Origin: Tenodera sinensis
Lineage: Eukaryota > Arthropoda > Insecta > Mantodea > Mantidae
Length of the DNA stretch: 64,000 nucleotides
Assembly: GCA_030765045.1 (NCBI GenBank)
Contig: CM060967.1
Span: forward strand, 144,460,251-144,524,250
Direction: 5' to 3'
Shown here: positions 46,481 through 58,304 of the stretch, piece by piece
How positions within the stretch are numbered: the first letter of the stretch is position 1
Layout of the letters: every line of letters starts with the position of its first letter
Program-made: the position numbers and the translations under genes
The notes under the pieces: model-generated
The model's database searches: none
What the model saw: only the letters and a program-made list of their open reading frames with translations
Told to the model about the DNA's origin: nothing

Positions 46481-47660
46481 CCCAATATTTTTGAGCTTTC
46501 TTTGTTAGATTGGATATTTCTGGGACAAATGATACCAAATATGAAATGATAATTCAGTAATATAGTGCTTATGTGAAAGAGTATTATCAAATTGGTGAGT
46601 AGACTGTTCTGCACTGCACTCAAGTAACTTACGAGGCTTCGCCATATCCCCCTGGTGCTTCTTGCAGTGACTATTTTTGCTTACTAACTTGGACTCGTGA
46701 GTGAGTTTCACAAGAAATGCTAGACTCCATTGTCATATTGTATGCGTGCTTAGATAAATTAAACATACTTACAGACACTCATTGGATTTCATATGCATTG
46801 CATACCTAAAGGATCACTAGTTATGTCGAAAGATATAAAAACATAAAAAGTAACTTGTTTTATATGTAAACATTTCTTCATACAGTTATACAAATTTGTG
46901 TTTTGGATAGGGACTATTTCTATATGTAACACTAAGGTTTTGTTTTAGTAATAATTTATTTTCCTTAGCTTATATTTTAAATTCTTTACAACTTAATGAC
47001 CAATACTTGAGGTGTTCCATATGTCCTAATACACAAATTAGGTTTCAGTATTCCTTAACTCTAGCAATGGCAGTTCATATTGTAGAATTTACTTAGCCAC
47101 CCTATAACCACCACTGGTAATTTTAAAACAAATTTATTTTAAAATTGGATATTATATCTTTACATTATAAAGGTAATATTCAACTTTCTTTTTTATTTTT
47201 TTTACACGAATCATATTATACCGATGGTAGGGGGGATATTTTATGACCACCTTGACACTTAAGTATTTCTCAACGATGAAAGAATTGCACGATTCGGTAA
47301 TAGCAACAGTGATTGATAATAACTATTAACTGCAAGAATTTAAAAATTACAGAAGGTGAGCATAAAGGAACTCCCCCATTGGGGGGCGGGGGGTGGCGCT
47401 ACATCAACTTAACTCCTGATGTTAGTAAGTGTAGACCTTTTTCTACTACCCATTCCTCTCCATCCTCTTATTTTATTTCCGTTTTCAATATCTCTTTTGT
47501 TATTACTTTTTCTTTTACCTTTCCCAAAGAATTCCCATTTCTTTAATTTTTTCTTTCCCTTACCATTCAACATTTTGGTCACTACCACCTCTCTTAGTAT
47601 ACTGTATTTACAAATTTTTTCATGCATACAAAATGAAGATGTGTATGAGATAAAGGGATG

Positions 47661-47685
47661 TACTGTATGCCCACGACAAGAAGGC
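47661..47685 (+). repeat. Left terminal inverted repeat of the DD82E element with TA
   Basis: TA followed by CTGTATGCCCACGACAAGAA and GGC. Pairs with 49332-49356, with two adjacent mismatches. Confidence 0.85.
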
Positions 47686-49354
47686 TAGAGGGGAATGAAG
47701 GGCAGAGGGGGCTTCAATTGTTTATCTGCTCCGGTAGCGTATCTGGTATCTGTTTACTAGGAAATGAGTGTATGAGAGTGCATATGAGTCACCCGCGTTG
47801 CCAGATCTAATGCGCTTTGCAGTATTAGGTGCAGGTGCAGTTCGAAAGAAGGGACGAAGTATTCACAGTGAAGCAAGGGAGGTAATTAGAAAAGTGATAG
47901 AGGTATGTGACGAAGAAGCGAAATCAGGACAATTGAAATGTTTATTATCACAAAGAAATTTACGTGTGGCAAATTATTGTGGGATATCGTAACATAGTGT
48001 AACAAGAATAAGAAGAGGTGTTAAAGCTGGTGAAAAATCACTTCATACTCGGGAAAAAGAGACCAAAGGCCGAGGAATGCAAATTTCATTGTGATGACTT
48101 TGATAGAACAGTAATTAAAAACGTAATTCGAGACTTTTATTTGGTTAAAAAACAAGTGCCCACTGTACCGAAGCTACTTGCAGCAATTAGGAGAAAATAA
48201 ATTTTCCTTGGGGAAGAGAAACTCTGCGGAAGCTATTGCACGATATGGGTTTCAAATGGAAGCGATGTGGAAGTAAGAGAAGATTACTTATTGAACGTCC
48301 AGATATAGTTAACTGGAGAGCTAAATACCTAAGAACTATAAATGGATACAGAAATGCTGGGAGAAATATCATTTACATTGATGAGTCCTGGGTGGACAAT
48401 AATTTGACATTTGGGAAGTGCTGGCAGAGTGATGATATCTACGGGATTACGACAAACACTAGCTCTTCGAACCGCCTGATTCTTGTAAATGCAGGCAGCA
48501 ACGAAGTTTTCATACCCGGAGCTTCTTTGATATTCAAAGCTGGACTTGCTAGCGGCGATTATCATGGCCAAATGAATGGAGAAAATTTCCAGAAATGGTT
48601 GGAGGAGAAACTGTTACCTAATATACCCTGCAATAGTGTCATCGTGCTTGATAATGCTCCATACCACAGTGTACAAGAAAATAAGCCTCCGTCGAAATAT
48701 GTTGTAAAGCAAGAAATGGTACAATGGTTGGAGAACAACAATATTTCATATTCTGCTGCAATGCGAAAGACCGACTTGTTTGATTTAATTCAAATACATA
48801 AACCAAAGGAAAAAATATACCATATCGACAGAACAATAGAAATGCATGGGCATACGGTTCTTAGATTACCTCCTTATATGTGCGAGTTGAACGCCATAGA
48901 ATTGGCATGGGTAGCAATAAAACGACTGTAAGAGAGAGAGCATAATGTAACCGGCGATCTACATTTAAGAAATCTACAGCAAGTGTGTGAAAGTGCAGTG
49001 AACTTTGTTACAACAGCTGATTGGGAGGGCCATGTTAGGCACGTTAAGAAACTTGAGGATGAGTTCAGGCAAAAGGATGGGCTAGTGGAAGATGCAATAG
49101 ACAATTTTATTATATCACTAGGAGGTCTGACGAAGATCCAGAGAGCGGGTGACAGCAGCGAAGGTGACGACTTCTCCGACTCGGATCTTGCAGGACAACT
49201 GGACTTCTAGGTGAGTTATGTGACAACACTGTGTATTTTAAACGAACCTAGCATCCTTATCATACTCGGAAACTAGACATAAACACCGCGCGGGAAGCAA
49301 AACATGATTACGTTACACATTCCTAAGCCTCGCCTTCTTGTGCTGGGCATACAG
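47663..49354 (+). mobile_element. IS630-Tc1-mariner transposon, DD82E type
   Basis: A 1692-bp element is bounded by inverted repeats of about 23 bp (CTGTATGCCCACGACAAGAA at the left; the right end is the complement with CG/GC swapped) and by TA on both sides, the usual target duplication of Tc1/mariner transposons. It carries one transposase frame, now broken. The spacing of the last two catalytic acids, 82 residues, matches a DD82E group that I recall being named Sailor in the literature. It lies in the first visible channel intron, opposite in orientation to the gene. Confidence 0.85.
47768..49210 (+). pseudogene. DD82E transposase, disrupted
   Basis: The reading frame is recognisable over nearly its full length but has four lesions: a stop at 47990, a frameshift near 48055, a one-base loss near 48195 (AGAAAATAA) and an in-frame stop at 48929-48931. 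Parts in order: an N-terminal helix-turn-helix region (SIHSEAREVIRKVIEVCDEE), PWGRETLRKLLHDMGFKWKR, the first acid in YIDESWVDNN, the second in VLDNAPYHS, and the glutamate in ELNAIELAWVAIKRL. The tail ends ...SDSDLAGQLDF. The domestication-like family of long arthropod DDE proteins with IDESWV is related. Exact start is uncertain. Confidence 0.82.
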
Positions 49355-49356
49355 TA
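49332..49356 (-). repeat. Right terminal inverted repeat of the DD82E element with TA
   Basis: GCCTTCTTGTGCTGGGCATA then CAGTA; the reverse complement equals the left end apart from a swapped CG/GC pair. Ends at TA. Confidence 0.85.
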
Positions 49357-49554
49357 GGTGTATCAGAGAGTAAAAGACGTGATAAAGGCAGGTTCTTTCA
49401 TTTATTCTTTCTTTATCTGATTACCCTCACCTTATGAAAGACTTACACCCCCTAGGACTTAACAAGCCTGTGACTAGGAACAGACGCCTGTCGGTGAGCA
49501 AACGAACCTATGGACCGGACAGAGTGAAGTCCTGGACAAAGGTGGTCAGCCCAG

Positions 49555-49775
49555 CACCAGGTACGAGAGTGAGGAAGACGATATGAAATACAGGCAAAAT
49601 GGATGAATGGTAAGGTGGTGATGGTATGAGTAGTGCGGGAAACCGGAGAATCCGGAGAAAACCCGCCCAGATGCCGCTGCGTCCACCATGAATACCACAT
49701 GCAAGTCCCTGGGATCGAACTCGGGTCGCCTTTGTGATAGACCTAACCGCTCGGCCTCGGCGCCGCCAGGAGGTA
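49555..49775 (-). mobile_element. tRNA-derived SINE, family H
   Basis: The minus strand begins GGCGCCGAGGCCGAGCGGTT AGGTC and has CCCGAGTTCGATCCCAGG, then a body with CGCAGCGGCATCTGGGCGGG TTTTCTCCGG. It abuts the family B copy in a SINE cluster. Confidence 0.65.
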
Positions 49776-49839
49776 TGTATATATTGGGCATTAAGAATTG
49801 CAAGCATATACCGTAGGGGTTCAACACTGAAGCTGTACT

Positions 49840-50350
49840 TATTTTACCTATACGCCGAAGGGGTCACCTCCGGGAAGAAGGATGAGGTGAAGGAAGACAA
49901 CGGGTGGCCAGATTCTGAATAGCAGCAGAGGTCCCTAAGTTTTACCAAGTTTGACCACTTCTTGGCGGCGACAATGACGACGAGTCCTCCCAGAAGAGAC
50001 AACGGCGGAGTCCAACACCTCTAGATGCCTCGCCCCAAGATGTCTCACCGCTCAGAACTCAGCGACGAGAAACAGAGAGTTCATTTACAAAGGGCATACT
50101 TTCCTACTAACCTGCACCTAACGCCTTTACTGATATACCTGCAACCCTAAACGAAACAACGGGATGAAGGATGAATGATATAATTAATGAAGCGAAATGG
50201 AAGGATAGGAAATTCCGGGGATGTAATTATTTTTCCCAGCATTCGCCTAGCGAAATGGGGAAACCCTCTAAAGGTCGGCCACGGGAATCGCACCCAGAAA
50301 CTCCAAAATGTGAGCTTCACACGTTACCGCGGAGCCATCTCGCTGGGTAT
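49840..50350 (-). mobile_element. SINE-like repeat, family B
   Basis: The minus strand includes GGTGCGATTCCCGTGGCC (box B), CTAGGCGAATGCTGGGAAAA and the distal block with TCCCGGAGGTGACCCC. Same order as the copy at 7.8 kb. Confidence 0.6.
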
Positions 50351-51649
50351 GCAGCTGAAAAATGCTGAAGAACCAACTGAAAATCAATCAGGCCAAATTA
50401 TATTGGTAATGTTAAGACAAATAAAACGAAGGGAAGTCAATCACAGTTTTAGTTAATGATACCTACCTCATTATTGTACCCCAGCAGGAAGTACCCAAAA
50501 TTATTTTTCACTAGCTGGACTTAGTATCTTGTAGCGAGGATGCTTGAATTATTGAAATGACAAAATGAGAACACGTGATGTAATTTGAATTTTGGACGGC
50601 CCCATTCGTCACATATCCATTATACTACAAATGAGGCATAGTCGGCCATCAGAGTAATGACTATGCCCAACTTCCCTAACGGTAACATTAATAAGCCAGG
50701 ATGGACATGAATGGACACAAGGTATTGCTAACACCTGCGAGTGCTCTTGCTCATGTGTGTTTATAGTTTAAGTGATGTTTATTACCCTGTGATTGAGCCT
50801 AAAACGCACTGCGTTATATTACTGGCAAATACTATATTCAAGGCAGCCTTTGAAGTACGAATTATATTTTAGTGCATACCTACCCTATAAACACTTTTTA
50901 TTGGACTAATAACGTGTCGAAAAATAATACTTTAGTGACACAACAAACAAAACCCAGGTAACAGTGTTCATCATGCCAAATGTAACAGGGTTTGGAACAA
51001 AAGACTTAAACATAAAGCAAGAAATATACGCCAACATTTAGTTTATGTTAATCATAAACTTTTCGAAACTGTTGCACAGGTTTCTTTTGGTGGCAGCAGC
51101 TCAGATTTAACATTTATGCTCAAATTGATGTTGGGATTTGTGATTTCCACACAGATTTTTAACTAAAAGCTTATTTAGAACGCTCAGAATAAGCATTACC
51201 GTCTACATCACATCTGATATTGTTACGGTCAAATCTTCCTGGGAGGTGCTGGTAGGTTAAGAGTGTAAGGTTCAGGCCATCGACATACGCAAAAGCTTTA
51301 GTCAACAAATTAAGAATTTCAGGAGAGGCATAATTGCGTATTTGATACGTAAATACAGCAATCGTTATATTATATGGCAACGCTCTCGCTGTTTTTCTAC
51401 CCTTCACTCTTCCTTCGCCATCTAGCGAGACTTCACATCACCAATTCCCCCTCGAAGGTGTAATGGCGCCATGTCTGTTATTTATGCGTAATGTCCATTC
51501 AGTCAGGTGCCTTTGCCGCTACAGTAAACAAGGTGCGTCGCTTATCTGCGGAAGAATGTGTGCTTACTTGTAAGGCTTATTTTAAACATGAATCGGCTTG
51601 CTGTGTGAGTAGGGAGTTCGTTGAGAGAGTGATCGCCTAGAATCACCTA

Positions 51650-52480
51650 AATCGCCTCAACCGGACTACTTTCTGGGCATCTGGTTCTCTCCCGCAATGG
51701 AGAGAATATATTTTAATGAGCCTAAAGCTATAAAAGCTTGTAAAATAATTCTGGGAGTCCCTAATAATATAGCAAGTGAAGTAGTTTTAGTAGAGTTAGG
51801 AAAGGTAGGTGTGTTAGGACTACAGATGGAGAGAGTATTGAAATATTTATTTCGAGTTACCAGATGCCAACGTAATGAAAATATACCTCATGTGCCTATC
51901 AAAGAAAACATGAGTAATATGCCTAATAGCTGGCGGAGGAAAATTAGGGAGCACTTAAGTGGGTTAGGAGATTGGTGGGTTGGAATTGGATTGTTTGGAG
52001 TAGGTTTCTGGAGAGAAGTGAGAACGGGATTGGCGGATATGTATAGACAAATTTTATTTACTTAGATGAGGGAGAAAAGTACATTGATGTATTACAGGGA
52101 AATGAAATATGATTCAGATAAGGAGAAATATTTGTCAGCTTGTTCAAAAAATTAAAGAGAAGGGTTAGCTTGGATTACACTCGTGGTTTGGCGAATGAGA
52201 GAAGTTTATTCTGGGAATATGCCCAATTTGTGGGGAGAAGGAAGATGAAATTCATAATATATTTCACTGTAAAGGCACAGATATTTGGAGGGAAGATTTA
52301 ATTAGTAGGAAATAGTTATTTAGGAGTAAGGAAACTGTAACTGGAAAAATTTTTAAAGACCGCAAGCAGATACCTAAATTAAGGGAGTTTTTATGGAAGG
52401 TTAGGATGAAATGAAGATGATCGGTTGAAAAATATGGAACTTAGGCTTAGGTTAGATGGTAAAGGATGTTTAAATTTGAC
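51650..52480 (+). pseudogene. LINE 3' end fragment (C-terminal domain)
   Basis: The frame 51697-52065 (MERIYFNEPKAIKACKIILG, then VPNNIASEVVLVELGKVGVL) resembles the region after the reverse transcriptase in insect LINEs. After stops it continues with CPICGEKEDEIHNIFHCKG (about 52215-52275), a CCHC finger near the C-terminus of such elements. The same finger occurs in reverse at 55.1 kb, so two fragments of one family are present. The LINE clade is not determined. Confidence 0.6.
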
Positions 52481-54256
52481 TTAAGGAGAATTTGGCTAGC
52501 AAACTAGGGTTCAGGCCAGATAAACTGATTTGGTATAATATAATGTAATGGATATTTTGTATTCTTTGAGAACTTGTTATAAATGGTATGTAATTGGATA
52601 TGACTGGCAAATAGCTTAGGCTGAATGTCTATCCATGTTCATAATTGTAATAATTTAGCAGTAATAAATATAGTACCTATCACTTTAAATAAAAAATGAT
52701 AAAATAACAGCTATAAAATATTACATACAGCTCTTCAAGCAATATAGAGTACCTATTAAGGAAGTTGTTGTTAGCTAATGCTGGATTTCTGACAATGAAG
52801 TCATTAATCCTCTTGCTCTCCAATATTTTTCACTGATGATATTGAAGAGAGCAATAGCAGTAATAGTAACCGCTTTTTAGAGAGCACCATATTTTTATGT
52901 CTTGGCAGTCACATCGCTCTCTCACAACCCCCAGAATGTCTGGAGGACCACACCTGTCGTTGGTTTACGGGTCTCACCGACCTGACCGGGAGAGTTATCA
53001 AATTCACCGACCATATCCTCTGATCACCAATCAGAGGACGTATTACATGCAATGACAGGTCAGCATGTTAGGGGTTAAGGTTTTATAGAGAAATGGAGAG
53101 GTTGGAAAAATAAAGACTCCCTAGCCCTCAGGAACCCTAATAGCATCGAGGTCGGAAGAGAACAAGAGATGACCAAGGTAAGGTCAGATAGAAAAGCTAC
53201 AGTGAGGAGCAAAACACCAGTAAGTGGAAGTAATGTTCTGCTCAGCTTGGGTACCTTGTGGTCGCTATTCACATATCCCCTAGACGGAGACCCCTGAGTA
53301 GGTACTAAGAAAGTAAGTTGGATGAATTTGGGTGAATTTTGCACAAAACACAAGTCATTGTTTTCGACATGTTACCACAATAGTCAACTTTATCATCATC
53401 ATAAGCTATAATTTGTTTAGCTGAAAAGAAGTGTCAGGGTGTGTGTTTTGTATTAATATGTTACACTATTTTAATATAAGAAACATAATCGAATATTTTT
53501 TCTGTAACAATTTTTAAAATATGGATTTTCTACCAAGAATGAGGAGTGGGAAGACAACATCCAGTGGATCTATGATGAAGAAGAAGAGTAAAATACAATC
53601 ATTGACTAAAAGGATGGGAGTTTTTAGATTATCTCAGATAACTATAACAAAAGTTGTAATAATTACTTAAAAACTCTGAAGTGGGGCTTTTTATCCACGA
53701 GTAGCTGTTATGTTACGGATTACATCACAAGGTTAATTTTTTTCAATTAAGATGCTTACACTTAGAACATGGCACAATTTTAGTTATCATTTATACTTCT
53801 TCGTGCTGCTACTGCCACTGCTTATATCGATAATTACTTTGTTCTTTTTAATAACTACCTAAACATTATACTAAAGACGATTGTTTAGTTACATAACTAT
53901 TAATGATAATTTCAGTAACTCTGTTTACCCAAATATTTTTCTCAGTAGCAACATTTTACTAACAGCAGTCATAAGACAAGAATATTACTTATTTTAAATT
54001 AATTGCAGTTTTGAAGTTAATCGTAGCACAGTGTAAATATTTAGATACCATTATTTTACTGAATGTAAGGCACTCACCTTTATGATCGGAAACAATATTA
54101 CCGTTAGTATGTTTGATGTCTAGATTAACAACATTTAGAATATTATAAGAATGCTTTAGCATAGGTGCCTCTATGGAAGATATGAGTTATTAATTTTATT
54201 GCTCCATCATGAATGAAACGGGAGCTTTCCTTAGTGATATTGTAACTCCAGCTGAC

Positions 54257-54369
54257 CTGAAAATATTGGCAGCAGAGAAGAGGCCTTCAGATATGAGCAT
54301 GGGGTCCCAGGTGTCCCAGTCTTCCCTAGGGAGCTCTGTCGGCATCTTCGCTGCCAATTCCTTTTGCAC
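54257..54369 (-). CDS. Trpgamma: TRPC-type channel exon (S3-S4 region), first visible exon
   Basis: This is an internal exon of a TRP/TRPL/TRP-gamma-type cation channel, an ion channel of the plasma membrane. Read on the minus strand it starts after a TTACAG acceptor in phase 0 (VQKELAAKMPTELPRED...) and ends ...SEGLFSAANIF plus two bases before a GTCAGC donor. The motif WDTWDPMLISEGLFSAANIFS is characteristic of insect TRPC channels just before and inside S4. The split Ser codon (AG + C) joins exactly to the exon at 44235. The frame stays open into intron on both sides, so those extra residues are not protein. No ATG belongs here, because the N-terminal ankyrin repeats and S1-S3 must be encoded further upstream, beyond the right edge or unrecognised. 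Family assignment is firm. TRP-gamma rather than TRPL is the likelier paralogue, from remembered similarity only. Confidence 0.88.
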
Positions 54370-54984
54370 CTGTAAGTATAGAAAACACATATGAGCGAGT
54401 TCCAGGCCATGCAAAAGGATTAGGGTATACAACAGACGGGGAACACCTCGTGCATTGTAACCTACAAAGGGGTCTATTTTACTACCATCCCCTAGAAGCA
54501 AGGGATGAAACGAACTACAGGAAGCTACGGGCGACAGATATGCGGGGAAATCTCTAAAATGTCCTGACTCGAAGACCAACCAGTGGAGTTATTCAGAGAG
54601 CAGGGAGCTGCCTTGAACGACCCGTGCAACCAGGCAGCTCTCTAGTGTCCATCTGCATAACTTCTAGGATCAAGCATCCGCGCTATCTTCCGTCGTCGAC
54701 TCCTGCCACGAAACCTAGAAGCACACCTGAAGTAACAGAAGGAAAGGGAGTGGAAGAGAAATAATGGTTTGTGGTTTATTTATTTTTGCTAAGTTATTTA
54801 CACTTCGGTTTCTAATGGGAGTGTTCCTGGCCACTTTTGTCTAGACTGCAGATATAAAACTAAATTAAATTTTTCAACCTCTTAAATTCCAAATTAACCA
54901 TCGTTTTTTCGCTTTTAGCATACTATTTTCATCTTTTTTCAATTTATCAATTCAATTTTCCTTTTACACTCCATAAAAATCTCC

Positions 54985-55260
54985 TAAACGCTTTCCTCAT
55001 CTAAGACATTTTATTTATTTTTACAATACTAGTATTTTAAGCCATTTCTCTTGAATAAATCTTCTCCTCCATTCTTTGTTCCTGTACATAGCAAGAAAAT
55101 GTGTATTGTATCTTCGATTTCTCCACATATGGGACATATTAATTGTATAAAATTACATTTTAATCCCCTAAGTTTCCATGTTTCTAATCTAAATCGTCTT
55201 TCCCTTTTGTTACAAATTTCTATGTACTCTTCTTTTTCTAATTCCATCTATGGCGCCTTC
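54985..55260 (-). pseudogene. LINE 3' end fragment, second copy
   Basis: The minus-strand frame 55247-55029 reads ELEKEEYIEICNKRERRFRL, then LICPICGEIEDTIHIFLLCTG, with the same C-x2-C...H...C finger and following residues (EDLF) as the fragment at 52.2 kb. Only the last 70 or so codons remain. Confidence 0.6.
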
Positions 55261-55744
55261 ACAGTGGGAAGACAGAAGAAGAAAAGCATAATACTTGTAA
55301 GATTCACATCATCCAAAGGGTAAGTATATGAAGTACTAAGAGAAATAAAATGTTAAAAGCAAGGCAGATATCGTTGATCTTAGTAGTCCAAGTTACTAGA
55401 AGATATGAAAAAAAGCAAGAGGAGTAAGTGCATTTATTCGGAACTTTCAACTGTGGGTAGATGCAAACAAGATGAGTGAAAGTGAAAGGACCAGAAGGGA
55501 CTCAAACTCGAAAGGAAGTCGTGAGTGGCACATCAGAAACCACCGCAACACTCACCTAAGCAATAGGGAAACCACGAAAAACAAAGTAATTTACTACCAT
55601 ATTTTTATTTTGTTTTTCCCCTTTTGTGAACTATTTTGAGGTCTAGAAACGCAGTTGCATACGTTTTCTCATTGACAAGTTTTGCATGAAGGGACAGATT
55701 CTACATTTTTTGTTTAATTTCTCATTTCATCATGGTATAAGTAT

Positions 55745-55925
55745 TTTTCTAACGTCCTTTAACCTGCAGGTTATATTGGACGATGAATGAAATGGGTGAA
55801 ATGATGCACAAACGATCCCGGACTCCATAGACCTTACTTACCCAACTTTTATCTTTTGAAGATTTGAACTCGGGACCTCTTGAATATGAGGCAGACACGC
55901 TACCCCAGCACCACGGAGCCACAAC
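55745..55925 (-). mobile_element. tRNA-derived SINE, family A
   Basis: The minus strand begins GGCTCCGTGGTGCTGGGGTA GCGTGTCTGCC, has CGAGTTCAAATC as box B, and ends ...CATTTCATTCATCGTCCAAT ATAACCTGCAGG. Same body as the copy at 2.1 kb. Confidence 0.7.
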
Positions 55926-56399
55926 ATAGTACAAGTATTCTTTTGCTCTAACTTGAAATTAATCACCTGCTCCATGGTGCAGTATTTACCACTATGATTC
56001 GTAAAACAGTGTTTAAATTCAAAACAATAGCCTCACTCTAGTTAAAGAACACGCCATGCGTTAACAGAGGGAAAACTGGATAATGTTGCTCCTTGACACA
56101 CTCAGACTATGCTTACATATACCAGTAGAACTTCGTACTGTCCCATCACCCGGTAAATTATATGCGGGCAATTGCGATGTGTACTCCCGGCTGCCGTGCC
56201 GCTGGGCTTGGGAGAAAAACAAATGAAAGGCGCAGCGCTTATGTTGACAAAACACCTTCAGAGTACTGAATATCTGATTTCTGCTGGACTGCAATTGAAA
56301 TGCTTGATGTATTAGATTAATGTCTCCAATAAAGCCATATAATCCTATGTATATATTTAAATACAATTTTAAATGCTCTAAAATAAAAAGGCCTGCTCC

Positions 56400-56660
56400 T
56401 TAGCACACTGCTTACCAAGCGAGAGTACCAGTGTGTTGATTTTCTCCCAATGAGAAATCTGATCTGGAGTGCCCTGAGGGATCAATTGAGAAGTGGCGGC
56501 CCTGGTTGCAAAGATCGCAGGAGGGACCGGAATACTGACCACATCCCACCCACCAGTACTGCGCCAAAGTCATGCATGTGGTGGGCGGAGGTGGAGGATG
56601 TAGCGGCAGGGTGGCAAGCCTATGCTCGGGAATGTCTGTTGCGCCGCGGCATTAGTTAAA
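56400..56660 (+). mobile_element. SINE, family C, diverged
   Basis: GATCAATTGAGAAGTGGCGG, CACCAGTACTGCGCCAAAGT CATGCATG and GGTGGAGGATGTAGCGGCAG match the body at 4880-5080 in order. The head is degenerate. Confidence 0.6.
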
Positions 56661-58304
56661 AAAGAAAAACGGAAAGGGCAGCTAGAAATGTAGCATAGTT
56701 CAAAGAAATCAACTGTCAAAGGTTAGAAGCTACAGAGGAATGATATAGGGACATCTTCATAGAGGACACCTGTGGTCCGTGACGACAGTTAGATAATTAC
56801 AGTTGAACCTGCTTCATACGTAACAATTACAGTTCTAAGTAATTCGTATTTATATGTAAATGTTGTAAGCTAAGTGTAATTTAGAATCGTGTTAATAGAT
56901 ACACAATGCATTTATAGATAATTCGCTGTTATACGTATTAAATTTCAGTGAAATACAACTGAGCTTTGCGTAGTTATAATGAGCATATGGCATATGCTAT
57001 CTTAAAAGAAACTCGAGACATATTTTTCTTATCTCTGTTGACAAAGACGCATGCTGAGTGGGCAGCTTTCGGCCGTGGACACAAAAGACAAAGACGTTTG
57101 CCGGTAGAGCCGGCGGTTTCGGCTCAACAATGTGGTAGCAACAAAGGAGGGGTCAACAGAAAATTATCTGGTGTTCACTGTGTGGGGAACTACTGAAAGG
57201 AAATTATTGTTTATGTGTGGTGGTGATGAAGAAGGCGGACCAAATATTGAAATATCTAAAGTGAGTGAAGTTGTTAAGTGTACTTAATGTGTGTAGACAT
57301 TCGATCAGTGCGAAAAGTTGTAGTGAAAAATATTTAAGTTCATTATTAAGTTTTATTCACTTAATGCAAGAAAAGTAAATTAAGCAAATTAACTGATTTC
57401 TTTAAAGCAGGAGCAAGTTCAAAATAATATTTTCCTCCTGCATATGTTTGATGTTTGTAAAATGTTACACATGTAGGCCCACTGTACTGCTGTTGGTTAA
57501 AAAAAATATGATGCATTATCAAAATCTCATTTGTTTATAATTCTGAGATACAAGCAATCTTCCTTCTCTCCCCTGATATAAACCAGGTTAAACTCTATTT
57601 TTAATTTGAATATTCTTACATATAAATATAACTAAGTGGGGATGTAATACGAACGTGGTATTTATTTAAAAATAACGCATGTGTTAAAATTAATTTTGGA
57701 AATACAACTAGTAAATAAATGTAGTAACGATGCTCAAATGTTGCAGTGTCAGAACAGACAGTGGTCGTAAAACGTTTTGTTGTTTAGAGACGCTGAAAAC
57801 TTTTTTTTTTAAATGATTTATTGATCGATCAGCGCATGTGCGCTCTACAGACCATTGTTGAAATACACATAACAATAAATAAAATATAATAAGTAACATT
57901 GAAATGAGGTAAACCCCATTGGGCCCCTCACTGACAGTATTAGTTGAAATTAAATCAGATCTTGCTGTGATAACTGGCCCAGTGGTAGACGACTCTTGAT
58001 GCGTGTTGGAAAACTGGATTTTCTGCCAAGAGAGTAGTGAATAGATCCAGGAACGTTCTTTAGATTGCTGTAAAACTGTTCGGCTTGTGAAGAAATTGAC
58101 TGTTGAATGGTACTGATTCCAGTTTCTCTGTGTAGTTGATTGTTTCTGACAAACCATGGCGCATTAGTTGAGATACGTAAGATTTTGTTTTGAAACGTTT
58201 GGATGCGTTTAATTTCTGTAGCACTGGCTCCTCCCCAAATTGGACAGGCATATAGTAAAAGCGGCCTTAAAAGAGTTGTGTAGAGTAGTATGCAGTTTTT
58301 TAAC

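Noticed and set aside
52940..53080. Possible piggyBac-type MITE ends (CACACCTGTCGTTGG shared with 25.27 kb, TTAACCC at one side)
   Set aside because: A shared motif exists at both loci, but paired TIRs and TTAA on both sides could not be established.
54370..54579. Extension of the channel exon to the full open frame (MVFESGHFRDF...)
   Set aside because: A TTACAG acceptor lies at 54371-54370 and the residues before it do not resemble TRPC channels.
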